Of a stretch of DNA of 64,000 nucleotides, positions 50,127 through 57,895 are shown piece after piece (the first letter of the stretch is position 1; every line of letters starts with the position of its first letter). The stretch comes from Streptomyces rimosus. GTDB lineage: Bacteria > Actinomycetota > Actinomycetes > Streptomycetales > Streptomycetaceae. The notes below the pieces were generated by a model that had not been told where the DNA came from, searched no databases, and saw nothing but the letters and a program-made list of their open reading frames with translations. The DNA lies in contig NZ_CP023688.1 in NCBI RefSeq assembly GCF_008704655.1, positions 3,534,001-3,598,000 of the forward strand. Reading direction: 5' to 3'. A program made the translations under genes and the position numbers.

Positions 50127-50678
50127 GTGCAGGGTCATGGCCGCGGCGGTTCCGCCGCCCTCCGTATGCGCGCCGCGGGAGCCGTCCTCCTGGTGGCGCA
50201 TCTGCTGATCGTCGGCTGGCTGACGCTGCGCCCCCGTACGGTCCCCTGGGTGCCCGCCGCGAATTTCCGGCCACTGGCGACGATCCGCGCCGAGCTGGCG
50301 CACGGCCCGTGGGAGGCCGTGCAGAACCTCGGGGGCCCGGTGCTGCTGCTGGCGCCGCTGGGCATCCTGCTGCCGATGGCGGCCGGGCGCCTGAACGTTT
50401 CTCCGCTGGGCTCGCTGGCTCGTACGGTCTTCACCGGCGCGATGGTCTCGCTGAGCATCGAACTGTTCCAGGCCGGGGTGCCCGGCCGGGTGCCGGACGT
50501 GGACATGGTGCTGCTCAATACCGCCGGGGTAGCACTCGCGCACCTGCTGGTCGTACCAGGGTTCCGCTCCCGGCTACGCCGCAGGGATGATCTCCCCGCC
50601 CGCCCGGCCCCCACCATGACCAGGGTCGATATCGCACCGCAGGCCGACGCCCTGTCGGGTTCCCGGACCTACCTTTGA
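50127..50678 (+). CDS. VanZ-like membrane protein
   Basis: This 183-residue protein has about four membrane helices with the VanZ family signature: a first helix ending in TLRP, NLGGPVLLLAPLGILLPM, then SLSIELFQAGVPGRVPDVDMVLLNTAGVALA (the E-x-x-Q...D-x-D-D-x-x-x-N-T-x-G pattern). VanZ proteins relate to low-level teicoplanin resistance or lipid-linked precursor handling. The start is uncertain: GTG 50127 is used, ATG 50166 is also reasonable, and neither has a clear ribosome-binding site. Confidence 0.75.
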   Translation: MQGHGRGGSAALRMRAAGAVLLVAHLLIVGWLTLRPRTVPWVPAANFRPLATIRAELAHGPWEAVQNLGGPVLLLAPLGILLPMAAGRLNVSPLGSLARTVFTGAMVSLSIELFQAGVPGRVPDVDMVLLNTAGVALAHLLVVPGFRSRLRRRDDLPARPAPTMTRVDIAPQADALSGSRTYL

Positions 50679-50728
50679 GACATCGGGGCGAACGGCTCCG
50701 AACCGGAGTCGAGAAGGAGTGGAGAACC

Positions 50729-50935
50729 ATGGCCGCCGCACTGGTCCGCCCCCGCAGCAACAGGATGATCGCCGGAGTGTGCGCGGGCCTGGCGCAGCAC
50801 TTCGGCACCACGCCCGCGAAAATGCGAGTGATCTTCCTTCTCTCGTGTCTGCTGCCCGGCCCGCAGTTCCTGCTCTACCTGGGCCTGTGGCTGTTCATCC
50901 CCTCGGAGAAGAACGCGAGCCGCTCCGCCTGGTGA
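50729..50935 (+). CDS. PspC-domain membrane protein
   Basis: This 68-residue protein has the PspC core: LVRPRSNRMIAGVCAGLAQHFGTTPAKMRVIFLL, then a membrane helix (LPGPQFLLYLGLWLFIP). PspC-type proteins respond to envelope stress. The AAGGAGTGGAG ribosome-binding site is strong. A very stable hairpin follows the gene. Confidence 0.88.
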   Translation: MAAALVRPRSNRMIAGVCAGLAQHFGTTPAKMRVIFLLSCLLPGPQFLLYLGLWLFIPSEKNASRSAW

Positions 50936-50958
50936 CCGGGCGCCACGAGAGCGCAGAC

Positions 50959-51007
50959 ATGGCCGTGCCCCGGCCCGTACGTGTCGTACGGGCCGGGGCA
51001 CGGCCAT
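50959..51007. terminator. 22-bp perfect-stem bidirectional terminator
   Basis: Bases 50959-50980 pair perfectly with 50986-51007 around a 5-nt loop, one of the longest stems in the window. It lies between the convergent PspC and small secreted protein genes. Confidence 0.85.
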
Positions 51008-51043
51008 TCCCGCTCCGGGACGGACCGCCGCGTCCGGCGGGTC

Positions 51044-51325
51044 TCAGCCGAGGGCCGGCAGCGCCTTGGTCACGCCGCCCGCCGGCAGCCCGCCGAGCAG
51101 GTTGCCCTTGTTGTTGGCCTTCAGGCTGTGGTCGGAGCCGCGGTCGGTGATGCCCTTGGCGGTCTTCTCGACCGGCAGGTTCTGCACGGCCTGGAGCGCG
51201 CCGGCGACATCGGCCGCCGGTACCGTCGCGGCCGGCGTGGCGGCGGCAGCGGTCCCGGCCGCGGTGGCGGCGAAGGCGACGCCGAGGACCGCGGCACCGA
51301 GCGTCTTGGTGGTTCCCTGCTTCAT
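51044..51325 (-). CDS. small secreted protein
   Basis: This 93-residue protein has a signal peptide (KQGTTKTLGAAVLGVAFAATAAGTAAAA, cleavage about 29) and a short mature region with DRGSDHSLKANNKGNLLGGLPAGG. It is similar in style to the 44388-44786 protein. The function is unknown. The AAGGATG ribosome-binding site and ATG 51325 fit. It is followed by the long hairpin. Confidence 0.72.
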   Translation of the reverse strand: MKQGTTKTLGAAVLGVAFAATAAGTAAAATPAATVPAADVAGALQAVQNLPVEKTAKGITDRGSDHSLKANNKGNLLGGLPAGGVTKALPALG

Positions 51326-51464
51326 GGAAATACATCCTTGTGATGGGAGTGTGACCGGCACCGGAATCTAGCCAGGCCACCGACACGCCGCAAACACCCT
51401 GGAGAACGGGAAAACGGCCGGCGCTTGACACACCGGCCGCCTTTCCCCGCGACAACTCCCCCGC

Positions 51465-52625
51465 TTACTCGGAGCGATACTCGCTGATCACCGCGGGCAC
51501 GGTGTCCACCTGCTGGAACAGCCATTCGGAGCGCAATTCCGCGTAACCCGGCTTGATGACATCGTTGATCATCGCCAGTCGTTCATCGAAAGGAATGAAC
51601 GCGCTCTTCATCGCATTGACGGTGAACCACTGCATGTCGTCGAGCGTGTATCGAAATGTGTCCACCAGGTGCTCGAATTCCCGGGACATGCTGGTGCCGC
51701 TCATCAGACGGTTGTCGGTGTTGACCGTCAGACGGAACTGCAGACGGCGCAGCAGGCCGATCGGGTGCTCCGCGTACGAGGTGGCGGCGCCGGTCTGGAG
51801 GTTGGAGGTGGGGCACATCTCCAGCGGGATGCGCTTGTCCCGTACGTACGAGGCCAGCCGGCCCAGCTTCACCGAGCCGTCGTCGGCCACCTCCATGTCG
51901 TCGGTGATGCGCACGCCGTGGCCCAGGCGGTCGGCGCCGCACCACTGGAGCGCCTGCCAGATGGACGGCAGGCCGAACGCCTCGCCCGCGTGGATGGTGA
52001 AGTGGTTGTTCTCCCGCTTGAGGTACTCGAACGCGTCGAGGTGGCGGGTGGGCGGGAAGCCGGCCTCCGCGCCCGCGATGTCGAAGCCGACGACGCCCAG
52101 GTCGCGGTAGCGGTTGGCCAGTTCGGCGATCTCCAGGGCGCGGGCCGCGTGCCGCATGGCGGTCAGCAGCGCGCCGACGCGGATGCGGTGGCCGGCCGCG
52201 CGGGCGCGCCGCTCGCCCTCACGGAAGCCCTCGTTGACCGCCTCGACGACCTCTTCGAGGCTCAGGCCCTTCTCCAGGTGCTGCTCGGGCGCGTAGCGCA
52301 CCTCGGCGTACACCACGCCGTCGGCCGCCAGGTCCTCGGCGCACTCCGCGGCCACCCGCTTGAGGGCGTCGCGGGTCTGCATGACGGCACAGGTGTGCGC
52401 GAAGGTCTCCAGGTAGCGCTCCAGCGAGCCGGAGTCGGCCGCCTCGCGGAACCAGACGCCGAGCTTCTCGGGGTCGGTCTCGGGCAGGCCGTCGTAGCCC
52501 GTTTCGAGGGCCAGGTCGACGACGGTGGCGGGGCGCAGGCCGCCGTCCAGGTGGTCGTGCAGCAGCACCTTGGGCGCGCGGCGGATCTGGTCGCCCGTCG
52601 GAAGATTGGTGGTCTCGCTCGTCAT
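51465..52625 (-). CDS. add: adenosine deaminase
   Basis: This 386-residue zinc enzyme deaminates adenosine and deoxyadenosine to inosine or deoxyinosine. Metal and substrate motifs are present: HDHLDG near the N-terminus, [20 protein letters not shown], and the later [10 protein letters not shown] and [12 protein letters not shown]. The length is normal. ATG 52625 is placed six bases after the TACAGT -10 box (52637-52632), with CTACGCGCGTAG just beyond it. The product feeds the DeoD reaction. Confidence 0.95.
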   Translation of the reverse strand: MTSETTNLPTGDQIRRAPKVLLHDHLDGGLRPATVVDLALETGYDGLPETDPEKLGVWFREAADSGSLERYLETFAHTCAVMQTRDALKRVAAECAEDLAADGVVYAEVRYAPEQHLEKGLSLEEVVEAVNEGFREGERRARAAGHRIRVGALLTAMRHAARALEIAELANRYRDLGVVGFDIAGAEAGFPPTRHLDAFEYLKRENNHFTIHAGEAFGLPSIWQALQWCGADRLGHGVRITDDMEVADDGSVKLGRLASYVRDKRIPLEMCPTSNLQTGAATSYAEHPIGLLRRLQFRLTVNTDNRLMSGTSMSREFEHLVDTFRYTLDDMQWFTVNAMKSAFIPFDERLAMINDVIKPGYAELRSEWLFQQVDTVPAVISEYRSE

Positions 52626-52631
52626 CTCGGC

Positions 52632-52637
52632 ACTGTA
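52632..52637 (-). promoter_or_regulatory. -10 box of add
   Basis: TACAGT (minus strand, 52637 to 52632) ends six bases before the add ATG, giving a leaderless transcript. Confidence 0.5.
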
Positions 52638-52641
52638 GCCC

Positions 52642-52653
52642 CTACGCGCGTAG
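52642..52653. promoter_or_regulatory. nucleoside-regulon palindrome at add
   Basis: CTACGCGCGTAG lies four bases upstream of the add -10 box, overlapping the spacer and -35 region. The sequence is identical to the deoD and deoC copies. Confidence 0.7.
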
Positions 52654-52728
52654 AACTTCACGAACGATATCCAACGGTGACCCGTACACGGGGTTTCCCG
52701 TGGGCCACCTTCTGCCATCGTTTCGGTC

Positions 52729-53496
52729 ATGGCTCAGCAAGCGTTGCCGGTGCGCGGTGCCCGGCTGGGAAAGCCGCTGGGAGCGGCCGGGGCGGGACGG
52801 GCGGTGTGCGGCGTCGCGCTGTTACTGCCCGAGGGCTGCCCGTCGGGCACCCGGCGCCCCTCCCCCCTGTCCACCCTGTCGACCCGCCCGCTGGCCGCCC
52901 GGCTGGCCCGCGCCGGGCGGCGCGACGGCCTGGTGGCCCATGTCGTGCACTACCGCTGCCGCGGCTGGAACGGCGCGGCGGCCCATCCGGCGGCGGACGC
53001 CGCGTGGGCGCTGGAGGAGGTCGTACGGCGGTACGGCGACGTCCCGGTCTGCCTGGCCGGTACGGGCATGGGCGCACGCGCCGCGCTGCACGCCGCCGGC
53101 CACCCGGCGGTCCACTCCGTACTGGCGCTGGCCCCGTGGATTCCCGACCTGAGCCCGGAGGAGAGCGACTCGGTACCGGTGAAACAGCTCGCCGGCCGGC
53201 AGGTGCTGCTCGTCCACGGGACAAACGACGAGCGCACCGACCCGGAGCTGTCCTACCGCTACGCGGAGCGCGCGAAGAAGATCAACCGCGATGTCTGCCG
53301 CTTCGAGGTCCACTCGGACGGCCACTCCCTGCACCAGCACCGCTCCGAAGTCCTGTCCCTGGCCGCCGACTTCATGCTGGGTTCGCTGTTCGCCCACGGC
53401 TACGCCCGCCCGGTGGCGGACGCGCTGGCGGCGCCGCCGCCGCTGGGCCTGCGGATGCCGCTGGCGTCGGGCTTCGGGGAGTCGCTGAAGCACTGA
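52729..53496 (+). CDS. alpha/beta hydrolase-fold protein with Gly in place of the nucleophile
   Basis: This 255-residue protein has the alpha/beta hydrolase layout: strand, [20 protein letters not shown] at the elbow, [14 protein letters not shown] and a late GHSLHQH. The nucleophile motif G-x-S-x-G reads GTGMG, so Ser is replaced by Gly while the Asp and His positions remain. It may be a non-catalytic binding protein. Leucine codon 32 (52822-52824) is TTA, which suggests bldA dependence. It is divergent from add and begins 104 bp away. Confidence 0.75.
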   Translation: MAQQALPVRGARLGKPLGAAGAGRAVCGVALLLPEGCPSGTRRPSPLSTLSTRPLAARLARAGRRDGLVAHVVHYRCRGWNGAAAHPAADAAWALEEVVRRYGDVPVCLAGTGMGARAALHAAGHPAVHSVLALAPWIPDLSPEESDSVPVKQLAGRQVLLVHGTNDERTDPELSYRYAERAKKINRDVCRFEVHSDGHSLHQHRSEVLSLAADFMLGSLFAHGYARPVADALAAPPPLGLRMPLASGFGESLKH

Positions 53497-53635
53497 GGGG
53501 CCGGGGCGCGGGCTCCGAGCGGCCGCGTCCGCCGAACGGGCGGCCGTCGCCCGCCGCCGCGCCCCTTGCACGGCGCCCGCCCCTGCCTATACTCCGCCCC
53601 ACCGATCGTCAGTCCGGCCGACCGCAGGGGGTCCG

Positions 53636-54046
53636 ATGCCGAACACGCTCGACCACGTGATCGTCCACTGCCGCGACCAGAAGGCCACCGCCGCCTTCCT
53701 CAGCGACCTCATGGACGGCCCCGCGCCCACCGACTGGGGCCCGTTCACCCAGGTGCAGACCGCCAACGGCGTCGGCATCGACTTCCTCGACAGCGCGGTG
53801 GAGCCGGACGCGATCAACGGCAGCCATGTCGCGTTCCTGGTCACCGACGAGGAGTTCGACGCGATCTTCGACCGCGTCCGCAAGCAGTCGCTGCGCTTCT
53901 GGGCCGACCCGTTCCACCGGCGGGAGGGCGAGATCAACCACCGCTGGGGCGGCCGCGGCGTCTACGTCCTCGACCCGGGCGGCACGGTCGCCATCGAGTT
54001 CATGACCGTGCGGTACGGCGATCCCGAGGACGCGGGCGAGGAGTGA
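53636..54046 (+). CDS. VOC (glyoxalase/bleomycin-resistance) protein
   Basis: This 136-residue protein has the paired beta-alpha-beta-beta-beta motifs of the vicinal oxygen chelate superfamily: TLDHVIVHCRDQKATAAFLSDLM and VAFLVTDEEFDAIFDRV, ending in GGRGVYVLDPGGTVAIEFMTV with metal-ligand type His and Glu. Relatives include glyoxalases, dioxygenases and antibiotic-binding proteins. The ATG has CAGGGGG upstream. The substrate is unknown. Confidence 0.82.
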   Translation: MPNTLDHVIVHCRDQKATAAFLSDLMDGPAPTDWGPFTQVQTANGVGIDFLDSAVEPDAINGSHVAFLVTDEEFDAIFDRVRKQSLRFWADPFHRREGEINHRWGGRGVYVLDPGGTVAIEFMTVRYGDPEDAGEE

Positions 54047-54058
54047 CGGGCTGTCCCC

Positions 54059-55006
54059 CTACCGGGGAATCAACTGCCCCCGCCGCCCCAGCAGGAACTT
54101 CTTGAACGCCGCCACCGGCGGGGTGTCGGGGTGGCCGTCCATCCAGGCCACCCCGATCTCGCGGACCGCGCGCGGCGCCGTGACCGTCAGCTCGGCGACG
54201 CCGGGCCGCGGCACGGCGGGCGGCGGCAGCAGCGCCACGCCGAGCCCCGCCGCGACCAGGCCGCGCAGCGTCTCCGCCTCCTCCCCCTCGAACGCGACCT
54301 TGGGCGTGAACCCGGCCTCGGCGCACAGCGCGTCGGTGATACGGCGCAGCCCGTACCCCGGCTCCAGGGTGACGAACAGCTCCCCCGCCGCCTCCGCCAG
54401 CCGGACGCGCTTGCGGGCGGCCAGCGGATGGTCGTCCGGCACCACCAGCCGCAGCTTCTGCTCGTCCAGGCGGCGGGCGACCAGGTCCGGATAGTCCGGT
54501 ACGGGCGAGGTCAGACACAGGTCGAGGTCGCCGGCGCGCAGCCGCTCGATCATCGCCTCGCCGTAGTTCTGGACGAGCTGGAAGCGCACCCGCGGATGGT
54601 CGGCGCGGAAGGCGCGCAGCAGGCCCGGTACGGTTTCCGAGCCCATCGTGTGCAGGAAGCCGAAGGCGACCTTGCCCGCCGTGGGGTCGGTGTCGGCCCG
54701 TACGGACTCGGTGGCGCGCTCCACGTCCAGCAGCGCGCGCTCGGTGGAGGCCAGGAAGGCGCGGCCCGCCGGGGTGAGGGAGAGGGTCCGGCCGTGCCGG
54801 GCGAAGAGCGCCACGCCGAGATCGTCCTCCAGACGGACGATGGCGCGGCTGAGGGTGGACTGCGGCATGCCCAGCTCGTGGGCGGCGCGCGTGACGTGCT
54901 CGTGGCGCGCGACGGCGGCGAACTGCGCGAGCCGGGGTGTCAGGGCCAGCGCCCATGAATCCGCCCCGAGGTCCGCGGTCTCCACCGGTTCCGCCGCCCC
55001 CCGCAT
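54059..55006 (-). CDS. LysR-family regulator
   Basis: This 315-residue regulator has an N-terminal LysR helix-turn-helix (LAQFAAVARHEHVTRAAHELGMPQSTLSRAIVRLEDDLG) and the two-lobed effector domain. It is divergent from the MFS exporter gene, the common arrangement in which the LysR controls the transporter. ATG 55006 is preferred; an upstream ATG (55099) would put coding sequence over the shared promoter. Confidence 0.87.
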   Translation of the reverse strand: MRGAAEPVETADLGADSWALALTPRLAQFAAVARHEHVTRAAHELGMPQSTLSRAIVRLEDDLGVALFARHGRTLSLTPAGRAFLASTERALLDVERATESVRADTDPTAGKVAFGFLHTMGSETVPGLLRAFRADHPRVRFQLVQNYGEAMIERLRAGDLDLCLTSPVPDYPDLVARRLDEQKLRLVVPDDHPLAARKRVRLAEAAGELFVTLEPGYGLRRITDALCAEAGFTPKVAFEGEEAETLRGLVAAGLGVALLPPPAVPRPGVAELTVTAPRAVREIGVAWMDGHPDTPPVAAFKKFLLGRRGQLIPR

Positions 55007-55125
55007 GTCTTTTCTGTTGCGGGCTTGCGACAGAGGCTGGCCTGAGCTGCTGTTATGTGCCACAGCATCGATTATGGCGTTTCTATGCAGTGGACGCATG
55101 AAAGTTGCGGGCCTACGTTCGGATC
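55007..55125. promoter_or_regulatory. divergent LysR/MFS promoter region
   Basis: This 119-bp stretch is unusually AT-rich for the window around 55050-55100 and carries GCAT-N16-ATGC-type symmetry. It is the expected place for a LysR site. A TACGTT -10 box at 55114-55119, six bases before the MFS ATG, suggests leaderless transcription of the exporter. Confidence 0.4.
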
Positions 55126-56460
55126 ATGCCTCCCGCTGATACCGGGGCGTCGGCCGCCGCGCGCGCCGGCGCCTCCGCACAGTCGTCCCCCGTCACCTCC
55201 TCCACGCCCGCCGCCGACGCGCACCCGGCGCCCGACCCCGAGGCCGCCAAGCTGCACCCGGGCGGCCCCGGCTACCGCCGGATGAGCTTCGCGCTGTTCG
55301 CCGCGGGCGTCGCCACCTTCGCGCTCCTGTACTCGACGCAGGCGCTGCTCCCCGCGATCTCCGCCGACCTCGCCGTCACACCCGACCAGGCCAGCTGGAC
55401 GGTGTCGGCCGCGACCTTCGGCCTGGCCCTGGCCGTCATCCCGCTGAGCGCGCTGTCCGAACGCTTCGGCCGCCGCACGATGATGACCGCCTCCCTGTCG
55501 GTCGCCGCGGTGATCGCCATGCTGGTCCCGTTCGCCCCCGACCTGGGCTGGCTGGTCGCGCTGCGCGCCGTCCAGGGCGTGGCGCTGGCCGGGCTGCCGG
55601 CCTCCGCGATGGCGTTCCTGGCCGAGGAGGTACGGGCCAAGGCACTGGTCGCCGCGATCGGCCTGTTCGTCGCGGGCAACAGCATCGGCGGCATGTCGGG
55701 CCGGATCGTCACGGGCTGGGTGGCCCAGGCGTGGGGCTGGCGCGCGGCGCTGGGCGCGGTCGGTGTGATGGCCGTGATCTGCGCCGTGACCTTCCGCCTG
55801 CTGGTCCCCAGGGCCCGCCACTTCGCCTCCCGCAAGGTCGGCCCGCGCGCGCTGGCCCGTACCCTCGGCGGCCACCTCTCCGACCCGCTGCTGCGCCGCC
55901 TGTACGGCATCGGCGCCCTCTTCATGACGGTCTTCGGCGCGGTCTACACGGTCATCGGCTACCGCCTCGTCGACGAACCCTTCAACCTCCCCCAGGGCAT
56001 CGTCGGCTCGATCTTCCTGATCTACCTCGTCGGCACGGTCTCCTCCGCCGCCGCGGGCCGCCTGGTCGGCCGCGTCGGCCGGCGCGGGGCCCTCTACCTC
56101 GCCGTCGGCACCACGGCGGCGGGCCTGCTGCTCACCCTCACCGCATCGCTCGTAGCGGTCCTGCTGGGCCTGGTCCTGATCACCGCGGGCTTCTTCGCGG
56201 GCCACGCGGTGGCGTCGTCCTCCGTGAGCCGCGCGGCGAAGACGGCACGCGCGCAGGCGTCCGCGCTGTACCAGTGCGCGTACTACGTGGGCAGCAGCAT
56301 CGGCGGCGCGCTCGGCGCGGCGGCGTTCTACGCGGGCGGCTGGGAGGCCACCGTGGCCCTCGGACTGGCCGCGATGGTCGGCGCCGCGTCGATCACGCTG
56401 TACGCGACGCGCAAGGCGATGGCGGAGCGCCGCGTCCCCCACCTGCGCAAGGCCGCGTAG
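55126..56460 (+). CDS. MFS transporter (YnfM-like exporter)
   Basis: This 444-residue protein has a Pro/Ala-rich cytoplasmic start of about 45 residues and twelve membrane helices. The MFS signature between helices 2 and 3 is ALSERFGRRTMM, and LQ-type motif C sequence GNSIGGMSGRIVTGW lies in helix 5. YnfM-like members export drugs or metabolites. It is driven from a shared divergent promoter and is probably controlled by the LysR protein. A terminator follows. Confidence 0.88.
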   Translation: MPPADTGASAAARAGASAQSSPVTSSTPAADAHPAPDPEAAKLHPGGPGYRRMSFALFAAGVATFALLYSTQALLPAISADLAVTPDQASWTVSAATFGLALAVIPLSALSERFGRRTMMTASLSVAAVIAMLVPFAPDLGWLVALRAVQGVALAGLPASAMAFLAEEVRAKALVAAIGLFVAGNSIGGMSGRIVTGWVAQAWGWRAALGAVGVMAVICAVTFRLLVPRARHFASRKVGPRALARTLGGHLSDPLLRRLYGIGALFMTVFGAVYTVIGYRLVDEPFNLPQGIVGSIFLIYLVGTVSSAAAGRLVGRVGRRGALYLAVGTTAAGLLLTLTASLVAVLLGLVLITAGFFAGHAVASSSVSRAAKTARAQASALYQCAYYVGSSIGGALGAAAFYAGGWEATVALGLAAMVGAASITLYATRKAMAERRVPHLRKAA

Positions 56461-56475
56461 CGGCCCCTCGCAGCC

Positions 56476-56520
56476 CGAAGGGCCCGTCCCGCCACCTGTC
56501 CTGGTGGGGTGGGCCCTTCG
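56476..56520. terminator. bidirectional terminator
   Basis: CGAAGGGCCC at 56476-56485 pairs with GGGCCCTTCG at 56511-56520, and an inner CCACC/GGTGG stem extends the fold. It lies between the convergent MFS and Uma2 genes. Confidence 0.75.
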
Positions 56521-56526
56521 TTCGCG

Positions 56527-57120
56527 TCAGGGGCCGAAGGGGAACACGCCGGTGTCGATGGTGAGGCCGAAGGGCTCCGGCAGGTGGATGTCCTCACCGA
56601 ACTTCACCGCCTGGAGTTCCTGGTAGACGGCGTTCCCCGGCTCTCCGAACAGAGTGACCGTGGGCCCGGCAGGAGCGAAGCGATCGATGAGGAGATAGAG
56701 CGGAACGCCGGCTTCCGCGTATGCAGCCGCCTTGTTCAGCCGGTCGTAACTCGCATTGTTCGGCGAGGTGACCTCGACGATCAGCTCCGCGGCCGTGAGC
56801 GGTACGGCCTCGCCCCCTTCGATCCGGTCCAGAACGTCGTCCGGGACCACGACCAGGTCCGGGATGAAGAGCCGCCCACGCGTGGGGTGGGTGACCCCAA
56901 GGGTTTGGTAGACCTCCCAGTCCTTCGGCAACACCGAATACAGGCTGCGCTGGACCTTGGCGGCGATGCGGTTGTGCGGTGCGGCCGGTGGCGGTGACAC
57001 AACGATGACTCCATCAATGATCTCCACCTTGCTGCCCTCGGGCCAGTCCGCTTCTTGCCAGAAGCGGAGCAGCTCATCCCAGTACTGCCCCGGAGCGGGG
57101 TCGGCGGGGAGTGCGCTCAT
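56527..57120 (-). CDS. Uma2-family (DUF820) nuclease-like protein
   Basis: This 197-residue protein matches the PD-(D/E)XK-like Uma2 family: VEIIDGVIVVSPPPAAPHN, FIPDLVVVPDDVLDR (D of the active site) and AELIVEVTSPNN (E-V pattern) are visible. Uma2 genes are abundant in streptomycetes and cyanobacteria, with unclear roles. ATG 57120 has AAGGAG upstream. It may be a selfish or DNA-transaction gene. Confidence 0.85.
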   Translation of the reverse strand: MSALPADPAPGQYWDELLRFWQEADWPEGSKVEIIDGVIVVSPPPAAPHNRIAAKVQRSLYSVLPKDWEVYQTLGVTHPTRGRLFIPDLVVVPDDVLDRIEGGEAVPLTAAELIVEVTSPNNASYDRLNKAAAYAEAGVPLYLLIDRFAPAGPTVTLFGEPGNAVYQELQAVKFGEDIHLPEPFGLTIDTGVFPFGP

Positions 57121-57216
57121 GGCGGTCTCCTTACGGGTTGTGGCACCGATCCCAGCATGACGAACGGGAGCGGCACTGGTCCACCGGTCCCGTTCACCCG
57201 AACGATTCCCCACCCC

Positions 57217-57558
57217 TCACCCCTTCAACGGATCATGCCCCCAGTTCATCAACGAATACCGCCACGTCGTCTCCTTCACGTCCCCCGCCGGCTTCTGCGC
57301 GAGATGGCGGTGGACGTATCCCGTCACCTTGCGCATGTGGGCGTAATCGTCGTCCGACAGATCCGCGCGCTTGGTGCGCAGGAGCGAAACGATCCGGCGG
57401 CCCGACTCGTGCCCCACCGATTCCCCGCCCCCCTTGTGCTGTCCCGACTCCTTGGACTCGTCCTTCTTGAGCCACGTCTCCAGCTCGGACGGGGACATGT
57501 TCACCGCGTCCTTGAAGTCGTGCCAGACGGTGTCCTGGTCGTCCTGTGTCTTCGCCAC
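57217..57558 (-). CDS. DUF3140 protein
   Basis: This 113-residue soluble protein has the DUF3140 pattern: VWHDFKDAVNMSPSELETWLKKDES, then RRIVSLLRTKRADLSDDDYAHMRKVTGYVHRHLAQKP and the ending TTWRYSLMNWGHDP. It is predicted mainly helical and hydrophilic. The function is unknown. It starts 4 bp after the DUF2945 gene's stop on the same strand, so the two form an operon, as in many actinobacteria. Confidence 0.85.
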   Translation of the reverse strand: MAKTQDDQDTVWHDFKDAVNMSPSELETWLKKDESKESGQHKGGGESVGHESGRRIVSLLRTKRADLSDDDYAHMRKVTGYVHRHLAQKPAGDVKETTWRYSLMNWGHDPLKG

Positions 57559-57562
57559 GGCC

Positions 57563-57787
57563 TCAGGACCGCTTCTTCTTCAGGGCGCCGGGCTTGTGCA
57601 CGGCCGAGCCGCCGGACTTCTCGCTGCGGACCTTGTACTGCGGGTCGTCCGGCGAGGCGTCCACCGTGCGGCCCGCTTCCTCCGTACGCCGGGTGATCTT
57701 CTTCTCCACCTCACCGACGGCTTCACTGCCGTGGCTCTTCCAGGTGACCTTGTCGCCCTTGCCGAAGTCGTCCTTCTTCTTGGCCAT
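57563..57787 (-). CDS. DUF2945 (hypervirulence-associated) protein
   Basis: This 74-residue basic protein begins KKKDDFGKGDKVTWKSHG, then VGEVEKKITRRTE and YKVRSEKSGGSAVHKPGALKK, the DUF2945/HVA1 barrel. Such proteins often sit beside DUF3140 and are thought to respond to stress. The start ATG 57787 has GAGGAG upstream. It heads the two-gene operon. Confidence 0.85.
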   Translation of the reverse strand: MAKKKDDFGKGDKVTWKSHGSEAVGEVEKKITRRTEEAGRTVDASPDDPQYKVRSEKSGGSAVHKPGALKKKRS

Positions 57788-57845
57788 CGCCGCTCTCCTC
57801 GCGTCAGGTGCTTCCAGCACACCACCGGTCGCAGCGCGGCGCGCG

Positions 57846-57874
57846 CCGGGCGCGCCCCCGAGGGGCGCGCCCGG
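57846..57874 (-). terminator. deoA terminator
   Basis: CCGGGCGCGCCCC at 57846-57858 pairs perfectly with 57862-57874 around a 3-nt loop, 22 bp after the deoA stop. Confidence 0.8.
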
Positions 57875-57895
57875 ACGCCGGGGCGAGGAACCGGA

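Noticed and set aside
52700..53660. Alternative long plus-strand frame through the alpha/beta hydrolase and 51.7-53.7 kb
   Set aside because: It crosses add in antisense and has shadow composition; the hydrolase frame contains the recognisable elbow, Asp and His segments.
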